64,000 nt of DNA from Aurantimonas marianensis (GCF_024195285.1 NZ_JALHBS010000086.1:1-64000), one strand, 5' to 3'; positions 19,149 through 29,925 are shown, numbered from the stretch's first letter. Made by a program: numbers and translations. The notes: a model not told the origin generated them from the sequence alone.

Positions 19149-22088
19149 TCAGCTGGCCCGTTTCAATCCAGCCATGTGATCATGCAGCGCCTTGCGCGCC
19201 TGCTCCGCCGTCATCGGCTGCGAGAACATGAAGCTCTGGGCGTATTCGCAATTCAGCTGACGCAGCAGGACGACGTCGGCGTCGGTCTCGACGCCTTCCG
19301 CGACCACCTGCAGGCCGAGATCGTGGGCCATGGTGACGATCGAGTGCAGGATGATCGGGCGTTGCGGCTGGCTGTTGTTCTTCAGGAACGACTGGTCGAT
19401 CTTCAGCGTGTCGAAGGGAAAGCCCATCAGATAGGCGAGGGAGGAGTAGCCAGTGCCGAAATCGTCCAGCGAAAGCCCGACGCCGAGGCTGCGCAGCCGT
19501 GTCAGCAGTTGCGCCGAGCGCTCCGGATTGTCCATCACGATCGACTCGGTGAGCTCCAGCTTGAGGCTCCCGGGCGGCAGGCGGTAACGCTCCAGAACCG
19601 TTCTGACGTCGGCGATCAGATCCTGACGGATCAACTGCCGGCTGGAGATGTTCACCGACATGAACAGCTTCTGGTTTCCCGTCATCCGGTGCCAGTCGCT
19701 CAGCCGCCGGGCGGCTTCCTCGAGGGCGAACTGGCCGAGCTGGACGATAAGGCCGGTGCTCTCGGCGATCGGCACGAACTCGGTTGGCGAGATCGCGCCG
19801 CGCCGCGGGTGCTCCCACCGCAGCAGCGCCTCGAAGCCGGCGGTTTCCTCGCCGTCGAGCCGGATGATCGGTTGGAACGCCAGCGACAGCTCATTGCGTT
19901 CGAAGGCGCGGCGCAGGTCCGATTCCACCTGCAGGCGGCCATAGCCGGCGCTCCGGTAGGAGGGTCGGAACGGCTCGATACGGTCGCCGCCGCCCCGCTT
20001 CGCCTCGTACATGGCGAGCTCCGCCTCCTTGAGCACCTCCTCCGGGCTGGACGATTCCGTCCAGCCGGTCAGACCGATCGCGCCGGTCAGCACGATCTCC
20101 CGGTTGGCGAAGGCGATCGGCGCCTTGATGCCGTCGCGCAGCCTCTCGGCGAAAGCCGCGACGGCCCCGACCTCGGTCTGCGACAACAGGATCAGCCCGA
20201 ACTGGTCGCTGCCGAGGCGGGCGAGCGAATCCTCGGGCTTCAACAGGCGCTTCAGCCGGCGCCCCAGGGTGAGCAGGATGGTATCGCCGGTGGCGATGCC
20301 GAAATCGTCGTTGACCTGCTTGAAGCGGTCGAGATCGATCACGAAGACCGTTGGATGGACGTCGGGGCGGGTTGCCGCGAGGACGCCGATGGCATCCAGC
20401 CGGTCCATGAACAGCTCGCGGTTCGGCAGGCCGGTCAACTGGTCGTGCAGCGCGTCGTGCAGCAGCCGCTCCTCGGCCTTCTTGCGTTCGGTCACGTCTT
20501 TCAGTGTCCCGACGCAGCGCGCGACCTCGCCGTCGCTGCCGAGCACCGGCCGCGCGCGCAGCGCCATCCAGTGATAGTGCCCGTCCTCGTCGCGCAGTCG
20601 GAATTCCTGCGAAATGCGCCCGCGCCGGTGTTCCAGGATGGTATCCAGCGTCAGCCTGAAGCGATCGCGGTCGTCGGGGTGCAGAATCGGCAGCCAGTCC
20701 CGCGCCGGACCATTCATCGACGCGACCGGCATGCCGGCGAGAGCGTCGCCGTCGGCCCCGGCGAAGATGCGGTCGCGGCTGACGTCCCAATCGAAGATCG
20801 CGTCCCCGCTGCCCGCCAGCGCCAGGGAGCGCCGTTCCATGTCCGACAAAAGTCCCTGCGCGAAACCGCCGCCGGCGAAGGCGTGCTGCATCACCGTGAA
20901 GCCGATGAGAAGAACGATCAGCACGAGGCCGCCGCCGAGCGCCGGCTGGATGATGTCGTTGTCGATGCGGCCGGTTGTCGTCATCCATGCGGCGACGAGC
21001 CACAGCAGAATAAGGCACCAGGTGGGAATCAGCATGATGGCCCGGTCGAAGCCTTGGGCGGCGAACGTCGCGATGAGACCAAGCCCGACGACCGCCGTCG
21101 CGGCGAGCGAGAGGCGGGCGATTCCCGAAGCGATCACCGGATCGAAGGCGGCCACGGCCCCCAGCGTTCCAAGCGCGGCGAGCCACAGGACGGTGAAGAT
21201 CGACAACAGGCCGTGCCATCGGTTGAGGTTGAGGTAGGCGTAGAGAAAGACGACCAGCGTGAAGGCGAGGGCGACCTCCGTCCCGGCGCGCCACATTCGC
21301 TCCTGGCCCGGCAGGATCGGCACGAGTTTCTGCCAGAAATCGAAGTCGATGCAGATATAGGCGAGCACGGCCCAGGCGAGCGCGGCCGTCGCGGGAAACA
21401 TCGCCGAGCCCTTGACCACGAAGAGGATGGTCAGAAACACCGCGAGCAGGCCTGAAATACCGAGGACAATGCCGCGGTACAGGGTGAAGGCGTTGATCGT
21501 GTCCTTGTAGGCGTTCGGCTCCCAGAGCCGGATATCCGGAAGGTTGGGCGCCGTCAGCTCGGCGACGAAGGTGACGATCGCGCCCGGATCGAGGGTCACC
21601 AGAAAGACATCCGCATCCGAGCTGGGTTGGCGTTCCAGCGCGAAGCCCTGGGATGGCGTGATCGAGGCGATGCGCTGCGAGCCGAGATCCGGCCAGACGA
21701 TGCCTGATCCGACGAGGCGGAAATGCGGCGCGACCACGAGGCGGTCGATCTGCTCGTCGGTGTTGTTGGCCAGCGCGAAGACCGCCCAATTGCCGGAGGC
21801 GTCGGGCGAATTCGCCTCGATCTCGATCCGGCGCACGATTCCGTCGGCGCCGGGAACGGTGGCGACCTGGAAGCTGCGCCCCTGGCCGCGATGGATGTCG
21901 ACCGCCGGTCTCAGGTCGATGGCCGTGTCGTCCCGCGAGATGCTGACGGGCTCCAACGCGCGCGACGGCACGGCGGTGAGAAAAGACGCCAGGACGAGCG
22001 CGATCAGCGCGAGAATCAGTTTCCCGGACGGGAATATGGATCGCATAGCCGTTCGCGAAGCCTTCTTGCGTCTCTGCGTCACAGCCAT
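19149..22088 (-). CDS. Membrane c-di-GMP phosphodiesterase: periplasmic sensor, 7TM, PAS, degenerate GGDEF, EAL
   Basis: 979 aa from ATG at 22088 (an upstream ATG at 22115 lies inside the acetyltransferase gene). Layout: signal/anchor helix (ILALIALVLASFLTAVPSRA), a periplasmic domain to about 180, seven membrane helices (about 190-400), a PAS domain (about 410-530, ending GTLKDVTERKKAEERLL), a GGDEF domain whose signature is LARLGSDQFGLILL, and an EAL domain. GSDQF replaces GGDEF, so cyclase activity is probably lost. EAL is intact (TAGFEALLRWEHPRRG, LELTESIVMDN, LDDFGTGYSSLAYL, DTLKIDQSF, AEGVET). Net prediction: a c-di-GMP hydrolase controlled by an envelope signal. Confidence 0.9.
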   Translation of the reverse strand: MAVTQRRKKASRTAMRSIFPSGKLILALIALVLASFLTAVPSRALEPVSISRDDTAIDLRPAVDIHRGQGRSFQVATVPGADGIVRRIEIEANSPDASGNWAVFALANNTDEQIDRLVVAPHFRLVGSGIVWPDLGSQRIASITPSQGFALERQPSSDADVFLVTLDPGAIVTFVAELTAPNLPDIRLWEPNAYKDTINAFTLYRGIVLGISGLLAVFLTILFVVKGSAMFPATAALAWAVLAYICIDFDFWQKLVPILPGQERMWRAGTEVALAFTLVVFLYAYLNLNRWHGLLSIFTVLWLAALGTLGAVAAFDPVIASGIARLSLAATAVVGLGLIATFAAQGFDRAIMLIPTWCLILLWLVAAWMTTTGRIDNDIIQPALGGGLVLIVLLIGFTVMQHAFAGGGFAQGLLSDMERRSLALAGSGDAIFDWDVSRDRIFAGADGDALAGMPVASMNGPARDWLPILHPDDRDRFRLTLDTILEHRRGRISQEFRLRDEDGHYHWMALRARPVLGSDGEVARCVGTLKDVTERKKAEERLLHDALHDQLTGLPNRELFMDRLDAIGVLAATRPDVHPTVFVIDLDRFKQVNDDFGIATGDTILLTLGRRLKRLLKPEDSLARLGSDQFGLILLSQTEVGAVAAFAERLRDGIKAPIAFANREIVLTGAIGLTGWTESSSPEEVLKEAELAMYEAKRGGGDRIEPFRPSYRSAGYGRLQVESDLRRAFERNELSLAFQPIIRLDGEETAGFEALLRWEHPRRGAISPTEFVPIAESTGLIVQLGQFALEEAARRLSDWHRMTGNQKLFMSVNISSRQLIRQDLIADVRTVLERYRLPPGSLKLELTESIVMDNPERSAQLLTRLRSLGVGLSLDDFGTGYSSLAYLMGFPFDTLKIDQSFLKNNSQPQRPIILHSIVTMAHDLGLQVVAEGVETDADVVLLRQLNCEYAQSFMFSQPMTAEQARKALHDHMAGLKRAS

Positions 22089-22095
22089 GCCACGA

Positions 22096-22719
22096 TCATT
22101 CCGCGGGGAGGCCACAGAGCCGTTCCCTGGACCTGGATCGCGACCATTCTTCGGCGAGCAGCGAGTAAAGATAGTGGTCCTCCCACCGCCCGGCGATTTT
22201 CAGATAGTTTCGCAGATGACCCTCGCGTGTGAAACCGCATTTTTCCAACAACCTTATCGATCGGGTGTTGGACGGCAGGCATGCCGCCTCGATGCGATGC
22301 AGCCCCTGCACGTCGAAGGCGAACAGCTTCATCAGATCGACCGCCCGTGGCATCAGCCCCGAGCCGGCATAGCGCTCGCCCATCCAGTAGCCCAGCGTGC
22401 CGGACTGGGCGACCCCCCGCCGGATCTGGCCGATGGTGGTGCCGCCATACAGCGTTCGGCCTTCCGCATCGAACAGAAAGAAGGAGAAGCTGGTGTTTTC
22501 GCGCGCGTCCTGATTGTAGCGGCGGATGCGCAGCCGATAGGCCTCCCACGACAATTCATCCGCCGTCCATAGCGGCTCCCACGGCTTGAGGAACTCGCGA
22601 CTGTCGCCTCTCAGCGCTCGCCAGGCCGCGTAGTCGCCGCGCCGGGGCATGCGCAGCAATACGCCATCGCCTTCCAGGCTCGGAATCTGCGGTCCAGTCA
22701 GATGGTCGAGAATGCTCAT
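22096..22719 (-). CDS. GNAT family N-acetyltransferase (RimJ/RimL type)
   Basis: 207 aa. RimJ/RimL-like proteins acetylate protein N-termini, often of ribosomal proteins. Typical features: LEGDGVLLRMPRRGDYAAWR at the N-terminus, TLYGGTTIGQIRRGVAQSGT, the acetyl-CoA region LGYWMGERYAGSGLMPRAVD and HRIEAACLPSNTRSIRLLEK, then CGFTREGHLRNYLKIAGRWE and DHYLYSLL. The substrate cannot be told from sequence. It starts 8 bp after the M16 peptidase stop on the same strand, so it is probably co-transcribed with thrC-M16. Confidence 0.92.
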   Translation of the reverse strand: MSILDHLTGPQIPSLEGDGVLLRMPRRGDYAAWRALRGDSREFLKPWEPLWTADELSWEAYRLRIRRYNQDARENTSFSFFLFDAEGRTLYGGTTIGQIRRGVAQSGTLGYWMGERYAGSGLMPRAVDLMKLFAFDVQGLHRIEAACLPSNTRSIRLLEKCGFTREGHLRNYLKIAGRWEDHYLYSLLAEEWSRSRSRERLCGLPAE

Positions 22720-22727
22720 TGTCCGCG

Positions 22728-24038
22728 TCAGTGACCTGCGGCGGCCCTGGCCTCGTATCCCGCCCCGCTATCGAGGCGGGCGACGATGTCGGTGGTGCCC
22801 GGCAGGCGCGATACCGGGCCGATGGCGGCGAGCGTCGGGGTCTGGCCCATGAACAACCGCTCGGCGAGGTCGGACAGGCGCGGCGCCGTGATCGCGTCGA
22901 GACGTCCGATCAACTCTTCATTGGTAATCGTCGCGCCGTTGAACAGAAGCTGGCGGGCGATCTGCGCGGCGCGGGAGGCGGGACTCTCCTGCGACATCAA
23001 CAGGCTCGATCGCATCTGCGCGCGGGCGCGGGTCACTTCCACGTCGGTGATCCCGGCCGCCGCCTTGACAAGTTCGTCGACGATCACGGGCGCGAGTTCG
23101 GCAAGTTCCTCTTCGCCCGTCGCCGCATGAACGCCGAAAATTCCGGAATCGGAAAAGCTCCAATGAAAGGCGTAGATGGCGTAGCAAAGGCCGCGCCGCT
23201 CGCGTACTTCCTGAAACAGCCGCGACGACATCCCGCCGCCGAGAATCAGCGAAAGAACCTGCGAGGCGTAGAAATCGCGTGCATAGTAGGGACGTCCCTC
23301 GAAGCCGAGCACCATCTGCGCGTCCATCAGGTCGCGTTCCTGGCGAAATTCGCCGCCGGTGTAGGCGGCCGGCGTCCGCGGTTCCGCGCGCAGCGGCAGC
23401 GGTGACGCCGCGCCCGGTCCGAACGCCGCCTGCACCTGGTCCACGATCGCCTGGTGGGAGACGGCGCCCGCCGCCGAAACGATCATCCGGTCGGGCGAAT
23501 AGTGCCGGGCGAGATAGCTCCGCAGATTACCCGGGTTGAACGATTTGACCGTCTGCCGCGTGCCGAGGATCGGCCGGCCGACGATCTGCCCGCGATAGGC
23601 CGCTTCCTGAAAATGATCGAAAACGATGTCGTCCGGCGTGTCCTCGGCCGCGCCGATTTCCTGCAGGATCACCTGTTGCTCGCGTTCGAGCTCCTGTTCG
23701 TCGAAGCGTGAGTCGATCAGGATGTCGGTCAGAATGTCGAGCGCCAGCGGCACGTCGTTTTTCAGGACACGCGCGTAGTAGGAAGTCGTCTCGGAACTGG
23801 TGGCCGCGTTGATTTCGCCGCCGACGTCCTCGATTTCCTCTGCGATCTGGCGGGCGTTGCGGCGATTCGTGCCCTTGAAGGCCATGTGCTCGAGCAAATG
23901 GGCGATGCCGTGCTCCTCGGGGGCCTCGTCGCGGGCGCCGGCCTTCACCCAGATGCCGAGGCAGGCGCTTTCCAGATGCGGCATGGTCTCGGTGGCGATG
24001 GTCAGGCCGTTCGAGAGCTTCGTGATGTCGACGCTCAT
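22728..24038 (-). CDS. M16 family zinc peptidase (MPP/PqqL-like)
   Basis: 436 aa. The inverted zinc motif HxxEH is in GIAHLLEHMAFKGTNRRNAR, with the distal Glu region ILQEIGAAEDTPDDIVFDHF. The overall length and the motif SYYARVLKNDVPLALDILTD fit the mitochondrial processing peptidase beta-like proteins of alphaproteobacteria. The C-terminal half (GLCYAIYAFHWSFSDSGIFG) is the second M16 domain. Substrates in bacteria are uncertain. Its start overlaps the thrC stop by 4 bp, and thrC-M16 pairs are conserved in Rhizobiales. Confidence 0.93.
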   Translation of the reverse strand: MSVDITKLSNGLTIATETMPHLESACLGIWVKAGARDEAPEEHGIAHLLEHMAFKGTNRRNARQIAEEIEDVGGEINAATSSETTSYYARVLKNDVPLALDILTDILIDSRFDEQELEREQQVILQEIGAAEDTPDDIVFDHFQEAAYRGQIVGRPILGTRQTVKSFNPGNLRSYLARHYSPDRMIVSAAGAVSHQAIVDQVQAAFGPGAASPLPLRAEPRTPAAYTGGEFRQERDLMDAQMVLGFEGRPYYARDFYASQVLSLILGGGMSSRLFQEVRERRGLCYAIYAFHWSFSDSGIFGVHAATGEEELAELAPVIVDELVKAAAGITDVEVTRARAQMRSSLLMSQESPASRAAQIARQLLFNGATITNEELIGRLDAITAPRLSDLAERLFMGQTPTLAAIGPVSRLPGTTDIVARLDSGAGYEARAAAGH

Positions 24039-25444
24039 GCTTCGGCTCCCTGACTGACGGCGCGCGATCGCGCGCGAATATAGTCCTGGACCGCGCCGAT
24101 CTCGTTCGGCAAGCGGTCCAGTGCCTCACGCTTTTGCATGAGGTCGGCGTGGCTCGGCGGAAGCGCCGGCGAGATCCCGGTGGCCTTTTCGATCGCGGCC
24201 GGGAATTTGGCCGGGTGGGCGGTGCCGAGGGTGATCATCGGCTCGCGGCCGAGGCGGCTTTCCGCGACTGCGACGCCGACGGCCGTGTGCGGATCGAGAA
24301 GATAGGCGGTCGTCGCCAGCATCCGCTTGATCGTTCCGGCCGTCGCCGGTTCGTCGGTCGTCCCGGCGTCGAATTCAGCGCCAATCGCCGCCAGGACCGC
24401 TTCGGGAAGCGTGAAGCTGCCCGACTGGCCGAGCTGCTGCATCAGCCGCCGCACCAGCTCGCCGTCACGTCCGCTCGCCTCGAAGATCAGACGTTCGAAA
24501 TTGGACGAGACCTGGATGTCCATCGATGGCGACATGGTGGCATGGACGCCGGTGGTCTCGTAGCGTCCGCGATCGAGCGTGCGAACCAGGATGTCGTTTT
24601 CATTGGTGGCGATCACCAGCCGCTCGACCGGCAGGCCCATGCGCTTGGCGCCGTAGCCGGCGAAGATATCGCCGAAATTGCCGGTCGGAACCGTGAAGGA
24701 GACCGTCCGGTCCGGCGCGCCGAGGCTGGCCGCCGCGGTGAAATAATAGACGATCTGGGCCATGATCCGGCCCCAGTTGATCGAGTTGACCCCCGAAAGC
24801 GCGACCCTCTCGCGAAACCGGCGGTCATTGAACATCGCCTTGACCAAGGCCTGGCAGTCGTCGAACGTTCCGTCGACGGCGACGGCGTGGACGTTGTCGG
24901 CCCCCGAGGTTGTCATCTGGCGCTGCTGGACTGGCGATACGCGGCCATGTGGAAACAGGATGAAGATGTCGGTCCGCCGGCTCGCGGCGAAGGCGGCGAT
25001 CGCGGCTCCTCCGGTGTCCCCCGAGGTCGCGCCAACGATGGTCGCGCGCTGCTCGCGTTGGCCGAGGACATGGTCCATCAGGCGCGCGATGAGCTGCATG
25101 GCGACGTCCTTGAACGCCAGCGTTGGACCATGGAACAGCTCCAGCAGGAAGTGCGAGGGGCCGATCTGGACGAGGGGGGCGACCGCCGGATGCGGGAAGG
25201 TCGCGTAGGCGTCCTCCACCATCTGCTTCAGATCCGCGGCGGCGATATCGTCGCCAACGAAGGGGCTGAGGATGTCGAAGGCCACCTCGGCATAGGGCCG
25301 CCCGGCGAAACCGCGAATGGTGTCGGCCGAAAGGACCGGCCAGGTCTCCGGCACATAGAGTCCACCATCGCTCGCGAGACCCGCCAGCAAGGTGTCGGCG
25401 AAGCCGAGCACCGGCGCCTCGCCCCGCGAACTCACATATTGCAC
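24035..25444 (-). CDS. thrC: Threonine synthase
   Basis: 469 aa from GTG at 25444 (GGAGAC close upstream), giving VQYVSSRGEAPVLGFADTLL, the standard N-terminus; an ATG at 25507 would add 21 residues. A PLP enzyme that converts O-phosphohomoserine to threonine. The PLP lysine is in FHGPTLAFKDVAMQLIARLM, phosphate-binding motif TGNFGDIFAGYGAKRM, and substrate region VGATSGDTGGAAIAAFA. This is the long class II type found in proteobacteria and yeast. It couples to the M16 gene by an ATGA overlap. Confidence 0.96.
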   Translation of the reverse strand: MQYVSSRGEAPVLGFADTLLAGLASDGGLYVPETWPVLSADTIRGFAGRPYAEVAFDILSPFVGDDIAAADLKQMVEDAYATFPHPAVAPLVQIGPSHFLLELFHGPTLAFKDVAMQLIARLMDHVLGQREQRATIVGATSGDTGGAAIAAFAASRRTDIFILFPHGRVSPVQQRQMTTSGADNVHAVAVDGTFDDCQALVKAMFNDRRFRERVALSGVNSINWGRIMAQIVYYFTAAASLGAPDRTVSFTVPTGNFGDIFAGYGAKRMGLPVERLVIATNENDILVRTLDRGRYETTGVHATMSPSMDIQVSSNFERLIFEASGRDGELVRRLMQQLGQSGSFTLPEAVLAAIGAEFDAGTTDEPATAGTIKRMLATTAYLLDPHTAVGVAVAESRLGREPMITLGTAHPAKFPAAIEKATGISPALPPSHADLMQKREALDRLPNEIGAVQDYIRARSRAVSQGAEA

Positions 25445-25591
25445 ATCGTCTCCACTTCGCTTCGGATCGGGGGCGTCCGAGACCGGGCCGACCGGTCTGT
25501 CGGCCATCCGTTTCGCAAGGCTCCGATCAGTCGCCTATCCGTCCAGGGGCTGATATAGAACGGCAGGCCACAATAAGGGAAGAACCGACTG

Positions 25592-26125
25592 ATGCATATG
25601 GTGATCGCTGCGAGGGGTCTGGTATTCGGCGGCGCGCTGGCGCTGCTTGCGGCTTGCTCCCCGACGAATTCCGGCGCCGATCTCGCGAGTAGCGCGGCAC
25701 CGCCTGCGTCCGTAGCCGCCGCGCAGGGAACCGAGGCGCCGTATTGTCCGAATGTGAGCCTGCGCGAGGGCACCGCCATCCTCACCAAGACGGTCGGCGA
25801 CGACATCGACTTTGTGGCCTCCGTGGCCGACACCACCCGCGACTGCCGGATCGTCGACCGAAAATTGCGCATGAAGATCGGCATCGCCGGAAGGGTGACG
25901 CCAGGACCGGCGGCGACGAACCGGACCGTGTCGCTGCCGATCCGGATCGCGATCCTCAATGGCGAGGACGTGATCTATTCCCGGCTCGGTCAGACCAGTG
26001 TGCCGGTCACGCGAAACGCGGGCGCGCAGACGTTCATCTATGTCGACGAGGCCATCGCGATCGACCCGGCATCGGCGCGAAGCGTGATCATCTATGCCGG
26101 CTACGACGAGGGTCCGGCGGGATAA
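25592..26125 (+). CDS. Hypothetical lipoprotein
   Basis: 177 aa; start at 25592 (MHMVIAARG) or two codons later at 25598. The signal peptide GLVFGGALALLAAC ends with lipobox LLAAC, so an outer- or inner-membrane lipoprotein is predicted. A low-complexity Ala/Ser linker follows, then a beta-rich domain (CPNVSLREGTAILTKTVGDD, RTVSLPIRIAILNGEDVIYS, VIIYAGYDEGP). I know similar small lipoproteins in Hyphomicrobiales but no function. It is divergent from thrC (147 bp). Confidence 0.8.
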   Translation: MHMVIAARGLVFGGALALLAACSPTNSGADLASSAAPPASVAAAQGTEAPYCPNVSLREGTAILTKTVGDDIDFVASVADTTRDCRIVDRKLRMKIGIAGRVTPGPAATNRTVSLPIRIAILNGEDVIYSRLGQTSVPVTRNAGAQTFIYVDEAIAIDPASARSVIIYAGYDEGPAG

Positions 26126-26135
26126 CGCGCCGCGG

Positions 26136-26822
26136 TCAGGCGTCTTGCCATCTCGCAAAGGCGGTGACGACCGCGGGAAAGTCCGCCAGCCGGCTGATCA
26201 CCGTCTCCGCGCCGGATTCGCTCAGGGATTCGGCATGGCCGAGATGGGTGTGGCGTCCGCCGGTGAAACCGACCACGCGGCAGCCGGCGGTGCTTGCCGC
26301 CGCGACGCCATGGACGGAATCCTCGATGACGATCGCGGCGCGCGGCGACACCCCAAACGCCTCGCAGGCATGCAGAAAGACGTCCGGCGCCGGCTTGACC
26401 TTCCGGGTTCCCACTTCCGGCGCGCTGAAGATGTGTGGATGGAAATAGTCCCAGAGGCCGACATGCTCCAGCTCCAGTTCCAGCCGCTGCGATGACGAGT
26501 TCGAACAGATGCAGCGGGGCAGGGCGATGAGATCGAGCGCGGTCCGGGCCCCGGCGATCTCCTCGACGTCGCTGCCGAGCCTGCGGTCGATCTCGGCATC
26601 GATACGGGCGGAAAAATCCTCCGGAAAACGCGTGCCGGTCTCGGCGGTCAGCCGTTCCATGACCAGCGGCCAGGTGAGTCCGGCATAGCGTGTGGCGAAT
26701 TCCGCGGCATCGACCTCGATGCCGTGTTCGGTCAGCATTTCGGCCTGAACCGCGGCGGCGATAATCTCCGAATCGACCAGCACGCCGTCGCAGTCGAAGA
26801 TCACCAACAATGGTTCGGGCAT
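26136..26822 (-). CDS. HAD-superfamily phosphatase, beta-phosphoglucomutase-like
   Basis: 228 aa from ATG at 26822 (GGAGC 6 bp upstream; in-frame ATGs at 26837 and 26897 are alternatives). HAD motif I is LVIFDCDGVLVDSEI with nucleophile Asp, motif II the Ser of CICSNSSSQRLELEL, motif III the Lys of RKVKPAPDVFLHA and motif IV AAIVIEDSVHGVAAA. The alpha-helical cap between motif I and II makes this subclass IA (phosphoglycolate phosphatase/PGMB type). The substrate is undetermined. Convergent with the lipoprotein gene. Confidence 0.88.
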   Translation of the reverse strand: MPEPLLVIFDCDGVLVDSEIIAAAVQAEMLTEHGIEVDAAEFATRYAGLTWPLVMERLTAETGTRFPEDFSARIDAEIDRRLGSDVEEIAGARTALDLIALPRCICSNSSSQRLELELEHVGLWDYFHPHIFSAPEVGTRKVKPAPDVFLHACEAFGVSPRAAIVIEDSVHGVAAASTAGCRVVGFTGGRHTHLGHAESLSESGAETVISRLADFPAVVTAFARWQDA

Positions 26823-27001
26823 GAAAGGCTCCGGCATATCGAAGGTTGGGTCACGCGCCCGATTCGGGAAAGCCCTAGCGGGGCCGCCGACCGGCAAGCG
26901 CCGGCTCCGTTACCACGGGCCGCCGAAACGACAAAGTCCGGGTTTCATCGATTGTTTACGCCGTTCGGTAACCATGAGCGCGGTTTGATGTTTCTGCGTA
27001 A

Positions 27002-28147
<1,146 letters not shown>

Positions 28148-28153
28148 GGCCAA

Positions 28154-28786
28154 TTAGCCCGCCGGGGCCGACCTCGAAGGGACCGGCAGGCCGAGGGTGG
28201 CGAGTTCCTGGCAGAGCAGCTCGCCATCCGTGAAATGGATCGCCTGCCAGCCGGCCTGGCGGGCGCCGTCTACATTCGGCGCGCTGTCGTCGATGAAGAC
28301 CGTTCTCACCGGGTCGAGGTCGAAGCGCGCCGCGTGGTGGTCGTAGATCGCGCGGTCCGGCTTGATCAGCGCGATATCGCCGGAGACGGTAACCCCCCTT
28401 GTTTCCGTCAGGAATGGGAATTTCTCTTGCGCCTCGCGGAACGTGTCCGAGGCGAAATTGGTCAGCAGCGTCACGTCGACGCCGTCCGCGATAAGGCCGC
28501 GCAGGATTGCAACGCTGCCCTCATAGGCATGCGGCACCATTTGACGCCAGTCGCGGCGGAAGGCGCGGATCTCTTCCGCCCACTCGGGATGACGTGCGAT
28601 CGCTTCGGCTTCCGCCTCCGGCCATGGCCGGCCGCGATCCTGTTCCAGGTTCCACTCGTGCGAGCAGACTTCGCCGAGGAAGAACGCCCGGCGGTCGTCG
28701 TCGGGAATGATCTGGCGAAACGGAATGTGGGGATCGTAATGGATCAGCACCTTGCCGATGTCGAAAACGACGTGCGCGACGGTCAT
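28154..28786 (-). CDS. HAD-superfamily hydrolase (haloacid dehalogenase/epoxide hydrolase-like)
   Basis: 210 aa from ATG at 28786, which overlaps the mutY stop (ATGA). Motif I VVFDIGKVLIHYDPHIPF has Gly in place of the second Asp (DIG rather than DxD), typical of the dehalogenase-like and YihX-like branches. Motif II is TLLTNFASDTFREAQ, motif III Lys in ALIKPDRAIYDHHAARF and motif IV TVFIDDSAPNVDGARQAGW. The YihX-like branch contains sugar-phosphate phosphatases; the substrate is unknown. The gene follows mutY in many Rhizobiales. Confidence 0.88.
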   Translation of the reverse strand: MTVAHVVFDIGKVLIHYDPHIPFRQIIPDDDRRAFFLGEVCSHEWNLEQDRGRPWPEAEAEAIARHPEWAEEIRAFRRDWRQMVPHAYEGSVAILRGLIADGVDVTLLTNFASDTFREAQEKFPFLTETRGVTVSGDIALIKPDRAIYDHHAARFDLDPVRTVFIDDSAPNVDGARQAGWQAIHFTDGELLCQELATLGLPVPSRSAPAG

Positions 28787-29925
28787 CCGGCCCTCTTTCG
28801 TGGTTGCGCCTTTGGTGATTGTCGCGGTTCGGCCGGATCGGCAAGCGCACGGTCGAGCACTTTGCGCATCAGGGTCGGCAGCGCCTCGCCGCCCCGCGCG
28901 GCCTCGTTTGACCACCATCCGGCAATGGGCGGCTCCTGCGTCAGTTCGGCCCGGTAGACTTCCAGTTCCAGCCGGAAATGCGTGAAGCCGTGCGTGACGG
29001 CGCCCTGGTATCGCCAATTCGCCGCGAAGGGCGCGGCCTCGGCGCCGGTTGCTCCATCGGCGCGCGCACTCCATTCCGTCGTCGGCGGTTCGCTCATGCC
29101 GCCGAGCATGCCGCTCCGGGCGCGTCGGCGCAGCCAGATCGCGCCGTCCGCCGGCCGCACCGCGACGAAGGCCGCGCCCTTGCGCTCCGGCGGGGCCGCC
29201 TTGGGCTTTTTAACCGGAAATTGCGCCGCGCGACCTTGGGTCGCCGCCCGGCAATGGACGCGGAGGGGGCAAAGGATGCAGGCGGGGCCCGTCGGCGTGC
29301 AGACGGTGGCGCCGAGATCCATCATGGCCTGCGCGAAATCACCGGGGCGCGAATCCGGCGTCAGCGCCGCGACGTGGGCGCGGATCGTTTTCCTCGCCCC
29401 CGGTAGCGGCGCCTCGATCGCGAACAGTCGCGTGACGACCCGTTCGACATTGCCGTCGACCACGGCTACCGGCTCGTCGAAGGCGATCGCCGCGATCGCG
29501 GCGGACGTGTACTCGCCGATGCCGGGCAGCGCTCTGAGTTCGGCGGCGGTCCGCGGAAAACAGCCATCGAAGTCGTCAGTGACGGTCTTGGCGCAGGCGT
29601 GAAGATTGCGGGCGCGTGCGTAATAGCCAAGGCCTGCCCATTCGCCGAGTATATCCGTTTCCGGGGCGGCGGCGACGGCCCCGACCGTCGGCCAGCGATC
29701 GACGAAGCGGGCGAAATAGGATTTTACCGTGGCGACCGTGGTTTGCTGCAGCATGACCTCGGATAGCCAGATGCGGTAGGGCTCCGGCGGAGTTCCCGCC
29801 GTCCGGCTCTCCGGCGAAACGCGCCACGGCAATGCGCGGGCGTGACGGTCGTACCAGAATAGAAGCGGCCCGGCCACCGAAGGGACGGGAGCGGCCGAGA
29901 GGGGTTGCTGTTCGGGCTGGAGCAT
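28783..29925 (-). CDS. mutY: A/G-specific adenine glycosylase
   Basis: 380 aa from ATG at 29925; the frame is open far upstream, but family similarity begins shortly after this Met. MutY removes adenine mispaired with 8-oxoguanine. Catalytic Glu region: WLSEVMLQQTTVATV. Helix-hairpin-helix: LRALPGIGEYTSAAIAAIAF with catalytic Asp in VAVVDGNVERVVTRLF. The [4Fe-4S] cysteines are spaced C-x6-C-x2-C-x5-C (CTPTGPACILCPLRVHC). The C-terminal NUDIX-like 8-oxoG recognition domain includes VTHGFTHFRLELEVY. Confidence 0.95.
   Translation of the reverse strand: MLQPEQQPLSAAPVPSVAGPLLFWYDRHARALPWRVSPESRTAGTPPEPYRIWLSEVMLQQTTVATVKSYFARFVDRWPTVGAVAAAPETDILGEWAGLGYYARARNLHACAKTVTDDFDGCFPRTAAELRALPGIGEYTSAAIAAIAFDEPVAVVDGNVERVVTRLFAIEAPLPGARKTIRAHVAALTPDSRPGDFAQAMMDLGATVCTPTGPACILCPLRVHCRAATQGRAAQFPVKKPKAAPPERKGAAFVAVRPADGAIWLRRRARSGMLGGMSEPPTTEWSARADGATGAEAAPFAANWRYQGAVTHGFTHFRLELEVYRAELTQEPPIAGWWSNEAARGGEALPTLMRKVLDRALADPAEPRQSPKAQPRKRAG

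Noticed and set aside
19176-21455. 759-codon open frame on the plus strand
   Set aside because: Antisense to the PAS-GGDEF-EAL gene; composition is Arg/Asp/His-rich shadow sequence without motifs.
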